From Mycteria americana (taxonomy: Eukaryota; Chordata; Aves; Ciconiiformes; Ciconiidae): DNA of 64,000 nt. The DNA lies in NCBI RefSeq assembly GCF_035582795.1, contig NC_134370.1:55849501-55913500 (forward strand), in the 5' to 3' direction. Numbering within the stretch: position 1 is the stretch's first letter; every line of letters begins with the position of its first letter. The translations under genes and the position numbers were made by a program. Positions 49,951-61,700 of this stretch are shown piece by piece. The notes under the pieces are model-generated. The model had not been told where the DNA came from. It made no database searches and was given only the letters and a program-made list of their open reading frames with translations.

Positions 49951-52900
49951 TCAGGTATGATTCGTTTCAGTTTTTTTCCTGTAGACGTAGATGTGGCTTC
50001 CAACTCGTCCTTGAGGTACATGAGTGTGAAAGACAGTGGCTGTTTTCTCATAGCCCCTTAAAGCTAGAAATGATGATATTTCCTGTAAATGAACATACAT
50101 TAGTTTCCACAGTCAGAAAGTGTAGTTGGAAGCATCAGAACAGTGTTCCAAAGTCTTCTGAAAAACCGTCAATTCAACTGTCCCCTGGAAGTTTTATCCT
50201 TTATTTTAGGAAAGACTGCTAGAAAAAGAGGTACCTATCCTGTTTGATCCTGTCTGGAGTGGATATTCACCAGACACTGTTGTTTGAGTACGTGGACTTC
50301 ATAAAAGAATTGAGGGGAAAAGGTACTCTGACTGCAGGCATTTTTGCTTGTCATTGTTGCTTACTTAAAAGTGTATGGTTCTAGGAACCAACCGCACATT
50401 TGTTTTAATACGGCTTGAGGAGAATTCCATAAAACATTACTTTATGGAACGTAGAATTTGCACAGAGGAGAGGGCATACATGAATGTTAAGTATGTATCA
50501 CTGGAATGATATCTATACTATAATATGGACTAGGGAATTCAATTTTAATTTAAGCTGTGTTTTAAAAAGTTGTGGACAACAATTTTCAAAAATCTTAAAT
50601 ATAACTCTCTCCTAACTTATTTTTTAACTTGACCTCAAAACTAGTTTGTTTCATCTTGCAGTTACCATACCTGTTCTAGCACACTGAAGAAGATCAAGTG
50701 ACTGGGTAATAACGTATCATTGTAAAACTCCTTATTCAGCCAGCCAAGTGGATTAGAGTAAAATACATCTGCTTCATCAATATAGCTCTCATTTCCGGTT
50801 AGGTCTGGGGGACACTGAAGGAATCTCATTTTTAGAGGACAGTGAACATGACTAGGGAGAAAAACAAAACAAACATTTCAGGATAAATGGACCAATACCT
50901 AAGATTTGAAATGACTCATCACTTAAAGATACCTCAGTCAAAACCAAAATTGAATAATTAGGTTTTTTCCCCCCAGAGTCGTATTTTCTTCCCTTTTGTA
51001 CATCATATGAAAGCAAAAGTAGAACAAGTGGATTCAACTCCAAACTGTTGTGACTATGTTGTTAGCAGCTCACACAAAGCAGATTTATCTTAATACCATC
51101 TGCGTAACATCAGTTTCTTAAAAAGGTACTTTTCCATATCAGCTTCACTGTTTTCTATCTGCTTTAACATTTTGTTTACTTGCCAAGATCTATTGCAAGC
51201 TTTTTGGAATAGTGACCTCAGTCATTGTATGTTGTAATTACATTTCTTTACTCTCTAGCAGCAGAAGTAAAGGTAAAATTAATACAGTTTGACTGTAACA
51301 ATGAGTCTTTAGGTTTGCTACAAAAGTTACCATAATGAAGCAGTATGACTTACTTTCAGAAGTCATAAGACTTACTGTATATCCTCATACAAAGCTATTT
51401 TACAAAAACTGAAGAAAGCTTAGATGCTGAATTTTATTCTGTGGTATAAGCATTTGGCTTATTTCCCCTGTTCATTCTGTATTAACTGTATGAAAAATCA
51501 AAACTCTTCCTGTATACGTTTATCCATCTCAATTTATTAAGGTTAAGAAAAAAAAATAATCTTAATTTCTGCTTAAGTGTATGGATTTTAATATAGTACA
51601 CTGTTAACTATTTTAATACCTGTAAAATGGAGTAGAGTGGCACGGCATCATGATGAAGACAAAAGCTTGTGACTGGTAAGAGTTATTACAGAGTTGTTGT
51701 ATATGACTCATAACATCAAGAGAACCTCGCTGGTGAATCAAGCCTGTATACAGGGCTGGGACTAAGTTTGATAAAAGCAGGAAACTTGCTGCAGATTTTT
51801 TCCATGCTTTCAGGTGTTTCAAAGAATATCCTATAGAAACATTTGAGTAGGTTTTAGGGATAAGCAAATACTAACAGTTCCACACAGTATTTTTGAAAGT
51901 ACCATAACTTACTGGAAAACGATTACTCAGTTGATAACAATACCTTGCTTTGAGGTATTTTAATACAGTGTTTTTTCAGTCTTTACTCTTTGAATGGAAA
52001 TTCAAAGGTTAGACTTTACTCTTACTAACTCTTGGATTTAACAGTGTAAATGTTAAGCCCATACTTGTCTTTTGAAGTACAGAACTATGGTTTCAAAGCT
52101 AGTGCTTTGTCTCTTTAGAGCTTAATTTCAGTTTCTTGTGGGGGAAAAAAAGTCCATTCAGTAGTTTGGATGCATGATATGTGGCGACTTACTGATGTGT
52201 TCTGATTCATGCATGTCCCAAGTAGAGCCAGAATAAATGGTAACTACATATGCTTTGGTATGGCTGTGGTATTCTTTCTCTCCAACATGCTGAAAGCTAC
52301 AGCATTCCCTTACTGTTACTACTTTTTGAGCTACTATCCTTGGAAAAGCTTACTCCTCCATCTTGTCCCATCTCCCATCCCTACCCCTTCCCCCCCACTT
52401 TTCTTGAAGGAGCTAATAATAGGAAGACACATTTCTCCTGGTGGGAGATAGCTGTGTAAACCTGTTTCTCACAACCACAACTTAATGAACCTGGCACAGG
52501 ACACAGCTTCATGTTGCAACCATTCTGGAAACCCTTATTAAGTCATGTGCTTGTCCGTATTAGGAGATAAAAATATTTTATGCAGCCTAGCTCTGTGACC
52601 ACCTTACTGAATCACAAGAAACAAGTTAGAATAGGTCTGTTTCAGAAGTCAGTAACAAGTAAGTTAAATTTGTCTTCAGTTGGTCTGTTCTGACAAATTG
52701 CAGATCTTTATCTCAGATGAAAACAAAGTCTACTAATTAGTCTGTGGTTTAAACATGAGTGGAAACATTCTATTATAGGCTTTTTTTTACTGCTTTTGTG
52801 ACATACTCTTAGCTTAGCTTTAAGTGTGCTTGGAAGTGACTTTGAAATTCATGTGCATTTTTTTTCTGCTTTTATTTATAATGTTTTGAGCAATTTAAAG

Positions 52901-55900
52901 ACCTCTTTGTAACCACTGAGTTATCAGAAATAATTTTTGACATTTTTTTCTTTACTAAAGTATCCAAACAGATGATAATTAGCTCTTGATAAATTACGTA
53001 GATGACCTCCTTCCCTCATAGACATGAAAGTTAAGAGAGATATTAACAAAAAATAATGGTCTGATTGGAATTTTTCTGCATGTGAGGTACAACTAGTTCA
53101 TCTTAAATCTGCTAGTGAACTAAGCCAAGACATATTACATATTTGATCTGGGCAGAGAGAAAAATTATTGAAATAGGATTTACTTTTGTTTAGATGAGCA
53201 AAACAGCTTAAAGAAAATTACAATTTTCATTGATTCATCTGTTTTGAAGTTGTATTTAAGCTAAAGCTATACAGCTTCACATTCTAGAAGTTTTAATCTT
53301 TCCTTTGTAACTTTTCAGCATCCTAGACTTTACATCATGATTTTACTTTTCCTATAGATACACTACTGTAGTTAATACTTAGTTTTGTAAAATATAAAAT
53401 ACTTTCTTATTAGGCTCTTTCCTGTGTTTAAAAGAAAAAAAAACCCCACAAAATAAAAAAGGAAAAAAAAAATGACTACTCTAAAAGTTTCTGTTAAAGT
53501 ATCAGAAAAATCTTCGTTAGCAAAAGCAATATGCTTTCCAGTTGAAACTGTGGACAGATTCTCTTTAATTAAAGTTAACCACATTAGTTTAGGGAACTTA
53601 TTCCTGTTTTAACAAATTCACCTTACTATGCCTGAAGGAAAAAAACCTATCACATTAACTGCTCTAAAACTTCTGTGGGAAGTAGCCTCCAGCTGGGCAT
53701 TGGTCAAGAGCAGACAGAAAACTAGTGTCATCTACTAAATCACCTGAATCTAGAAAAGGGTAATTTTAGTTTTTGTATACTTTAATTTTTTTGTTGCATA
53801 CTCAAAGGCATTTGTTAGGCCTGTTTGAGAGAACTGGGTGGAAAAAATACAAAGGAGCCAAGGAACAAAATTCACTGTAAGGGTGGCATTGCTAAAAAAT
53901 TAGGATTCACTGAGACAATTTTCATATTTTTTGCAGGAAGTACTTTTATCCATGCTAAGGGTTCTCCATGTGTGTTTGTCACTTGTTGTTCCTCACTTTT
54001 TTTTTCTTTTTTCCTAGCTGTAAGAAAAGGTTAGTCTAGTTCTAAGAATCCTTTGTCAAATACCTACATTGACTATTAACAGCCTCTCTTCAGGTAAAAA
54101 TTATATGCAGGGGAGGTTGCAAGACACTTGAAACCAATGCTTACCACAAAAAACCATGCAAAATGGCAGTACTGGATAGATGAACCTGAATTCTTTATGG
54201 CTGAGCGTGCTGTAAGAGAACAGATATAATACTATAGCAAGAAAGTTAAATGCATCAGTTCTGTTGACAAAATGTGTTTTAGAGCATGGAGGACTGGAAG
54301 AAAAGCACTTGCATGTACTAAAAAGCTTTTGGCATTGAAGCAGTTTAGAGTAAAAATCCAAACTGTCACTTTTTAAGAACATAATGAGTACATTCAAATT
54401 AAGATTATTTGGTCAGTTTAAACCAAGCACTAATAAAAGTACCTGGCTACTAATCTAGCAATTTAAGTGGTCTGATTCTATGACTACTAGATATAACTTA
54501 GCTAGTACTTCACCAATTTGCTTTCTGTAATAAAACACAATAAAAGTGTGGATGAGAAGCTAAGATTCAAGTACACATTTGTATCTAATAAAATAACATT
54601 CACCTCTGCTAATACAACTCTACACAATTTCCCATGCCAACTTTTGGGGCTTTTTTTGGGATTACTGCAAGACTTGTGTCATGGGAACCAAACAGGTTCT
54701 TACAAGACTAAGGGAGATGATAAAGGCCTAAAACTGATAGAGCTACATCCAGTTTTGAGTTGGACTGAAAGAAGAGATGGCATTTGTGGCTTTGCTACTG
54801 TTTTGCTGTAGTCTGTTACTACTGTAGTCTAATACCATTTATTACTTAATATTTATTAATTTGCTTTATCTTTTCTTGTCTGAAAGTGTGTCTCATTTAA
54901 TCTACAGTTAATTCTGATGCTTTAGAAACAGCTTACGTTTTCTTCTACTTCTCAAAGTGAGACGTACAGTCCTATGACAAATGTGAGAGCTGTGTCTAGA
55001 CTTGTGAATGGAGTAAGTTTTAGAGGCCTAAGAACACCTCAGTTTACTGGGGGTGTATTAAAGAACCAAATGAAATGGTATTTTTGTTAACTAGTAAACA
55101 CAGTTGTCTAGTAAACACAGTTTTCTAACTAGTTCTATTGTTGCTTAAACACCTGTTGGGTGATTGAGTGTTGGGTTCTTTTCATTTTCCATTGAATTTC
55201 ATGCTGAATTATTTTATTCTTTAAGGGTCTAATCAATTCTAAAAATACATGTTTGGTAATGATACAAGAAGTAGTATTACATAAAATTCTAGAAACTATT
55301 GTATAATTGACTGCATTTCTTGGAGTGGCTGAATAGTTTCGTTTTCTATCACTTAACCTGAATATTATGCTTTTTTTGTTCTAGAGAGGACATGAGCTTT
55401 GAAAAGAACGCAACCAGTGAAAGACAGTAGTTACACTTAGGAGAAATTACCTGTAAACCAACACTGTCCAAATCACTGCCATTAGAAAGATGCGATACCT
55501 TTTTGGTGCTAGCACACAGCCATGAATAAAGAAAGGCAGATGGGTACCCAAGATGACTGGTAGTCCCTGAGTGAAGTACCAATGCCAAGGATGAGATCCG
55601 TAAAACGTTCCCAAATTCTGCAGCACGTTGAATTTCAAGAAGTTCAGCTGAACCAGTACCCACTGGGAGGTTGGAGGGGGGGGAGGGAGGAATTAAATAC
55701 AAATCCAAAGTGAAAACCAGCAGCTAAATTGAATTAGAGAGTCATCACTGGCCTTAAATGATACAGCATTTTCATTTATACTTATGTTTTTTTTCTCCTA
55801 AGACTTGTCACAGACTTCCTATATTTAGCAATTAAAACACAGAAGTGTGTAAGTTTTGTAGTTTGTCAATAACTATTGATTTATTGAGAGCAGAGCATAC

Positions 55901-58900
55901 TAATTTTAAGTAACAATCTGTTGTTTAAAATAGCTGAGATGTCAGTGTTTAAGGGTTTATGGCTTAGGATATATTTAGAGATCATAGGCCAGACACAGTC
56001 ACAGAAATAACTGAAGTTAGAGAAGTCTGAAACTTCTGAACTTAACATCTGTCCATGTTAAAATGCTAAACCCCAACCTTTTTCTTATAAGTCAAGTTTA
56101 AAACAACTTACCTCACCAAAAAACACACGGTCAATTATTAAAGAGGTTCCTACTGTGACCAATCTGCAAAAATGGAAAGCTGGTTGCACTGATATTGCCT
56201 GAATTGCTTTTGTATCAGATTCTACTCTTCTCCAAATAGCTGTCAAAACTCCCTGATTCCTAATCTTTTTTTGAGATTATCCATACTTGTGGCCACTTTA
56301 CAGTGGCCAGGTGCCATCACCTGGTATCCCTGGCACAATCCCAGATTAAGCTGGAATGCTGTTCATGTCTCATCCTCATGAAATCTCTCCTAGTGCTTTT
56401 TTGCAGAATATATATTAATTTAAAGGAAGCATGCCCCTTCTTTAAGCTTTTGCAAAAGGATTCTATTTTTTTTTCCTTGTTTTTTACATGAAATCAGCTT
56501 TTTTGGGTTGTCTGCCTTTGCAGTGGTAAAATCAATCTTAAGATACAGCTGTGCACAGTCATAGTTTAAATTCAGAAAGAACTTACCCAACTGGAATGCA
56601 GTTGTGTAGGATAAGGTCTGCTTTCCTCTGTTCTTGCAAAAAATGACTGAAGACCAAAGGTATCCATGGTATAACAGCGGTGGGACGAATAACAATTGCA
56701 AGTGCTATCAAAGCTAAATATTTGCAACTAGAATGAGGCAACATAAGAAAAACAAAAGCTTATCAAAAGGTTTGGTCAATTCTTTTGCAGACAGTGACAT
56801 TTCAACAATTTAAATACCATCATGTATTTAATTTTGTCATGTCTCTGACCAAAAGTTTTGCATACTGCAGATAACTTTGTTTCTCTCAGTGCAGACACTC
56901 TGTTTTGCTTGGAAGGCAACTATATAACTGCTTTCTTCGCAATGGAAGAAACTATCTATTTTAAAGCAAGCATGTGCTTTGCTTCGTTACTAACTAGAAG
57001 CACATACTTGCTTTAAAATAGACAGCTGGTAAAGGAAGTCATGACCACAAATTCACCTATATCTGAACCCGAACAACCTTTTGTTATCTTTTCCCATGTT
57101 ACCACAAATTCCAGTCCTTTAAGTTTAATTTAAAGTTTCCCATAAGGTGATACTTTGTGTAAGGGAACTGGAGAATAGTAATTTTACATGCCAGCTCTAT
57201 CACGGCTTCAAAAAAATTTTTAGAGGAAATACAATTGCTGTTCCTTCCATGAGCTAGAGCTCTTGCTAAATGAATGAGTGGTTTTGGTTGCCTTATAGTT
57301 TAAGATAAAAGTTAGCATTTTAAACAGTATCAGTAGATTTGTGTTATCCCAAGCCAAAAATTATCAGTACTGTTAGTAGAAAGTTTCTCACCTGTTCCCC
57401 ATCTTGGAACCTTTTATCGGATAGTAGGAAAGAGCAAAAATGGTAAGAAGAGTTTCCATGGTGTTTGTTAGAGTTCTGGTACAGGAATACCATGTAAACC
57501 AGGAACACAGCTGGCAGAAGTACTGAAAATAATTATGAACAACAGGATGCACAGGGAGAAACATTAAAACAATTTCTGTAGTTTCAAATGAAGGTGATAA
57601 TTCTTCAAGGTGTGACTTACTACCATTTTGCTGTTGTTTACACTGCAACAAACAGTGTTTATTAACATGCATAAAATTTTTTTAAAGGCTGAGACTCACC
57701 ACGCACTTTGCTGTTTCTGCATTTTCAAGGTGTTGCACTAATGAGTAAAGCTTCACATCAGCAAAAGCTGCCAACACTGCCTGTGCAAGCCTAGGGACCC
57801 ATATCTGTAAGCAGAGAGAAAATTTTACTTGCAACAAACCTGTTAAATTCCAAGTTCGAAGAGAAGCCTACTGAATTAGTGAATGAGAGTTCAGACACGG
57901 CAATAGCAAATTAGTGAATATTCTCTATAGCTTTTTACGATTAAAAAAAAAAAAAAACTAAGATCCTTTAGGTAACACTAGTATTTCTGCCAGAACAAAG
58001 AAAGCCTAAAGTTCAACTGAAAGTGCTCAGAAATTGAAAGTAGAATTCTTTGCCATTCATCTCGATAGAAATCAAAAGGGGCTGTTGTTACTGAGTTTAG
58101 TACAAATATATATTATTAAACATTTTTGAAAACTGAACCACTGAGCAAATGATGATGTAGCAGCAAACAATATCAGTGTGAAACTGAAGGAGATTGATGG
58201 AGGTGAAGAGTAATCCTCTGCACTCACAGGCATCAGTATGGTGACTGGAGATCTATGAATGAGTTCTGCACCCATGCGAGACACTTCAATGAGGTCTCTG
58301 TGCTCACACATCTCTAATTGCCAGAGTCGAGGCTTTGTATTTTACCTGGACACTGATAAAAGCACACTGAATTTAAACAGAATGGTTTTAAATTGAATTT
58401 TAGTAGCAGATGCAGTTTTTGATTATACTCACCAGCAGCTGAACATCGTCCTTAGCCAGCAGCTGTAAAGCTTTGTAGATGCTTGCAAAGATCAGTGGGT
58501 ATGAATAGCCCCTTAAGCCATTTGCCCATTCCCAAGTTAGGTAGCCATAATTATTAATATTAAGGATAGATCACGAACAACTGAACCAGAAAGTTTCATT
58601 CCAGCTGCGTTATTTTCAGACTTGCTGGGGTCGAGACCTGTACCCTTGCAGCCAGAAGCGGTGGGACCTGTTATTGGTGAAGCTAGCGCCTTACTGCCGT
58701 GGAAATCTCTACCCGAGCGCGCCTCCCACTCGCGACACTGCGGCCGTGACTCCGCAGTCACGCAGGGGCGGTACGAAACTCGGGAAGCGGGGCCATGTCC
58801 CCTCCGGCCCGCAGAAAGCGATGGCCATAGCGGGGGGCCGCTGGCACTGCCAAGGATATTTGAAGACCATGCGATGCGCCACTTCCAGCGACTGCCAGTA

Positions 58901-59209
58901 CTCATCCGGGACGAAGCTGGTCTGGACGAGGAAGCAGTTGAGCGTCCGCAGCGCCACCGTGAGCGCCAGCAGCGGCGCCGGCCCGCCGGCAGCGCCTGCG
59001 GAAGGGAAGGCTGTCCGTCAAGGGTCCCGCCGGGGAGCGCCGGCCCCCGCCCCGCCCCGTCCCGTCCCGTCCCGCTTACCGGCGCCTCGCTGCCCGGCGG
59101 CTCCGCCGGGGGCGCTGTACAGCACCGACCGCCGCTTGCGGAGCCGCACCGCCTCCGGCCTCCGGGCCCGCGCCCGGGCCCGCGCCAGCAGCCCACCGGC
59201 CGCCTCCAT
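49951..59209 (-). CDS. PIGB: GPI mannosyltransferase 3, twelve coding exons
   Basis: PIGB adds the third mannose to the GPI anchor precursor in the ER lumen (glycosyltransferase family 22, multi-pass membrane protein). Exons in transcript order: 59080-59209, 58860-58995, 58433-58550, 57700-57804, 57392-57522, 56587-56727, 56112-56163, 55451-55662, 54145-54209, 51620-51830, 50671-50851 and 49951-50082. Phases match throughout, giving 537 aa (human 554). Exon 1 has a basic stretch ([10 protein letters not shown]). The catalytic acidic loop is VPDEYWQ at residues 72-78. Other near-human blocks are [72 protein letters not shown] and [12 protein letters not shown]. Several hydrophobic segments are consistent with about ten membrane spans. 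The start at 59207-59209 is the first suitable ATG; the N-terminus is shorter than in human. All introns are GT-AG except intron 2, which is U12-like. Confidence 0.96.
50852..51619 (-). other. PIGB: PIGB intron 10
   Basis: AT-rich intron with a normal GT donor and TAG acceptor on the - strand. Nothing else recognised. Intron 11 (50083-50670) is similar. Confidence 0.75.
51831..54144 (-). other. PIGB: PIGB intron 9
   Basis: The longest PIGB intron, AT-rich, with A/C-rich low-complexity sequence near 53430-53475. No exon or identifiable transposon was seen. Confidence 0.7.
54210..55450 (-). other. PIGB: PIGB intron 8
   Basis: AT-rich intron. It contains a short tandem duplication near 55090-55127 (two copies of ctagtaaacacagtt). 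Nothing coding. Confidence 0.7.
56952..57025 (-). repeat. 74-nt hairpin in PIGB intron 5
   Basis: The arms at 56952-56979 and 56998-57025 are complementary over 28 bp with only two mismatches, around an 18-nt loop. The size and shape resemble a microRNA precursor, but I recognise no known microRNA. Confidence 0.85.
58551..58859 (-). other. PIGB: U12-type (minor spliceosome) intron of PIGB, apparent AT-AA ends
   Basis: A 309-base intron. On the - strand the exon ends TTCAA and the intron starts ATATCCTT at 58859, the exact U12 5' consensus. Near the 3' end TCCTTAAT matches the U12 branch consensus TCCTTAAC at 7 of 8 positions. To keep the conserved frame ([12 protein letters not shown]) the intron must end in AA at 58551-58552, about 10 bases after the branch adenosine. 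No GT-AG pair here preserves the reading frame. Confidence 0.8.
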
Positions 59210-59340
59210 GCGCGGGGGCGGGCCTCCGGAGGCGGCGCATGCGCGACCTCACGGCCGCGGGGACACCGCCAGCACTTCCTTCCGGTCACTCTAGCGAACG
59301 GGAGGCCTCCGCTCTGTGGTCTCCCGTCCTTCAGGTGAGG
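59210..59340. promoter_or_regulatory. Bidirectional promoter of PIGB (-) and PIGBOS1 (+)
   Basis: Part of a CpG island at about 58620-59900. A perfect NRF1 palindrome GCGCATGCGC lies at 59235-59244, and a pair of ETS sites (ACTTCC then TTCCGG) at 59274-59285. A PIGBOS1 non-coding first exon probably ends at 59334 (TTCAG then gtgagg) and joins the acceptor at 59512-59513. Confidence 0.8.
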
Positions 59341-59536
59341 GGCGCCGCGTCTGGCACGGCGCTGCTCGGGGCCGCGGGGCGAAGCCGCCCCGGGGCGGGG
59401 AGCGCCGAGCGTTCTGCCCCCGTCCCCTCTCCGCTTTCCCCGCCTGGGGGCGAGGGTGCCGCCGAGGAGCGCGGAGAGGCCGCGGCGCCTCACGCGCGTG
59501 TCTGTGGGCGCAGGTGCGGCAGCGCCGCCTGCCGGC

Positions 59537-59701
59537 ATGTGGGGGCGGCTGCCGCTGCCGCAGGTGGCGCTGGCCGTGGCGCTTGGCGTGGCCAGCGGGC
59601 TCTACATCTACCGGCCCGTCTTCCAGCCGCCCGGGCCCCGGCAGCCCCCCGAGGGCACGGCGGAGCCGCCGGCGGAGGCCGCGCCGGAGAAGAGGCCCTG
59701 A
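59537..59701 (+). CDS. PIGBOS1: PIGB opposite strand protein 1, mitochondrial microprotein
   Basis: PIGBOS1 is a single-pass protein of the mitochondrial outer membrane. In human cells it contacts the ER protein CLCC1 and dampens the unfolded protein response. The ORF is 54 codons plus TGA at 59699-59701, exactly the human protein length. A hydrophobic segment spans residues 9-25 (QVALAVALGVASGLYIY) and is followed by RPVFQ, which corresponds to the human FQPVFEQ stretch. The hydrophilic tail is Pro/Glu/Ala-rich and less conserved, in line with local GC content. The ATG lies 24 bases into exon 2 (acceptor at 59512-59513). It is head to head with PIGB, as in mammals. The small size makes it easy to miss in automated annotation. 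Confidence 0.9.
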   Translation: MWGRLPLPQVALAVALGVASGLYIYRPVFQPPGPRQPPEGTAEPPAEAAPEKRP

Positions 59702-61289
59702 GGGAGTCGTGTGAGCCGTGCCGCTGCCCCGGCGCCGTTCCCCGGCTCCGCCTCGCAGCCCGGACTTACGCGCCTTCCGCCAGAGGAAATGGCGCCCAAG
59801 TCGGAGCGTTCGTCGCCTGCCGGGGGATGTCCCTTCTGCGCCGTGCGCCAGCCGTGGCGGTCCCGAGCGGCCTCCGCTGCAGCCCGGCCATGCTCTGAAG
59901 CAATCCGCCATCAGGAGATGTAGCTGCATACGTGTGTGTTTGGTACCAGCCTGTAGGGACGTGAATGTTGAAATCTGTATAAAATTCTGAATGTTTAAAG
60001 GTATGTCTTCACGTCTAAGTTTAAATAACCACCAGGGAACTGGAAAAAGAAAGTCACTGTTGTACGGTTACACTTCATGGGTTTTTCTGCGTTGCCTCTG
60101 ATCTGATCCACCAAGCGATAAATACCATTTTTATCTACTTGTCACGGTTTCAGTTCTTAATACTTCAGTTCTGTTGGGAATGCAGTTGTACTGATGGCTG
60201 AGAAGGGAACTGCACCCAACTTTGGTGTCCTTGGCTTCTATTCATACCTGTATATATATATACATACACACATGTACCACACATGCATATATGCATCTTT
60301 CATTCCTGAAAGAATGAGGCTAGAGTGACTATTTAATAGATAAGGTTGCCCGACAGGTTGTACTTGGAGAAGTGCTTCAGCATGTAGCTCAGTGGGACAG
60401 CATTAATCTTGCAATAGGTGTGGATCAGTCTGACAGAACAGAATCTGAGACTCAAGGAAACTAGATCAGCAGATATTTCAAGACTTTAGTAAATCTAAAA
60501 AGAAACCAAAGCCTGCAGATCTTGGGAGGAAATTCTTTCAGAGTTTGGTTTTAACACAGAATCTTGTTTGGACAGCATGAGGGAAGAAATCCTTTCCCTG
60601 AATGTGCTTTTATTTAAAGCCAGGAACGACGTGACAGCTGGAGGCAGTGGATGGACTTCACAGAAGGATAGCAGTAGAAGGCGGACTGGGACGTGCAGTT
60701 GAGTGCGTGACAAATCTAGTCTGGGCATGAGGAAATGCCACAAGTCTGTGATGAGTGCAAACACAGAAGAACTGCTGGGGCAACTCCAGCAGCTTCCTTT
60801 GTTTACAAGACCATTATATATTGAAAAGGCTATTTTAAAAAGGCGTAACTGAAGTCTAGTAGGTACTTTCTTTGTAAGCATAATTGCTGGAAGTTTGTCC
60901 ATAAAGATGGCAGTTGATTTTAAAAAGTCTCAAGAAAGAGGATGTCTGAACTGATGCAGACAGAAAGGGTTATTGATGCAACGGAGCTTAAGACTGTGCT
61001 TGCTAAATTCTGGAGACTGCTGAATTTAAAGCAGGTGTATGGAGCAGCTGTCGAGAGCAAAGAGAAAGTACTTTCCTCTTGTGAGGGAAGGTAGACATCG
61101 GGTGGCAGAAACAACTCACTAAATCCACAGTGGTGGACATTACCTGGCACCATATTTTTTCTCTTCAAAACCTGTTTTGCCCCTATTGAATTTTTATTAA
61201 ACGGCGTGTGATCTTTCAGAAAAGTGAGGAGGAGTACGACTGAAGAGCCAGCTTGTTTAATTAAAAATGGCCTTCTGAATTTGAGCAAA
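59702..61289 (+). other. PIGBOS1 3' UTR and following intergenic sequence
   Basis: GC content falls after about 59900. The 3' UTR end is not clear: no AATAAA was seen close by, and ATAAAT near 60117 is a weak candidate. A TA/CA microsatellite lies near 60250-60290. An open - strand frame at 60495-60902 (135 codons) matches nothing I know and is left out as a gene. Confidence 0.5.
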
Positions 61290-61700
61290 ATGAGTAGCAG
61301 GAGGCAGTGCCGGGGCAATGGCATCGTTGCAGTACGGTGCTGCTCTCGGGCCGTGCTCACCAGCCCGCTCAGCTTTCCCGAAGCCGGCCCCGGTTTCGGT
61401 GCTGCCTGCCCTGCCCTGCCCGCGGCTGCCCCGCGGCCGGGAGGGGCCGTTCCCGCCCCTACCTCGGGCCTTACGGGAAGTGATGTTGCCTTGACGGAAA
61501 ACGCACGCTTGCAGCCCAAAAAAGGGCAGGTGCGGAGGGACGCGGCGCTGCGGGAGCCCCGGTGGCCGGGGGAGGCGAGCAGGTAGGAGGGCAGCGAGCC
61601 GGGCAGAGGGGCGGCGGGGCCGGGGGGCCGCGGGGCTTTCGCTGCCCTGTCACCCTCCGACGGGGCCGCTGCAGCTGCAGGAGGCACAGGGAGGTTTCAG
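61290..61700 (+). promoter_or_regulatory. GC-rich island, possible RAB27A promoter
   Basis: A sharp GC and CpG rise in AT-rich sequence, with a donor-like CAG then gtagga at 61582/61583 on the + strand. RAB27A is the next gene in this block in human, in the same orientation as PIGBOS1, and has non-coding first exons. Assignment to RAB27A is inference from synteny only. Confidence 0.45.

Noticed and set aside
58537-59929. ORFs of 333, 238, 219 and 212 codons around the PIGB/PIGBOS1 promoter
   Set aside because: All run across spliced PIGB exons or the promoter in wrong frames. The PIGB exons and the 54-codon PIGBOS1 frame explain the coding signal.
60495-60902. 135-codon minus-strand ORF
   Set aside because: No recognisable domain, no start context or neighbouring exons; within the range of chance for the region.
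60920-61687. 255-codon minus-strand ORF ending in the GC island
   Set aside because: Its first third is GC-rich low complexity and the rest matches nothing known; no splice or promoter support.
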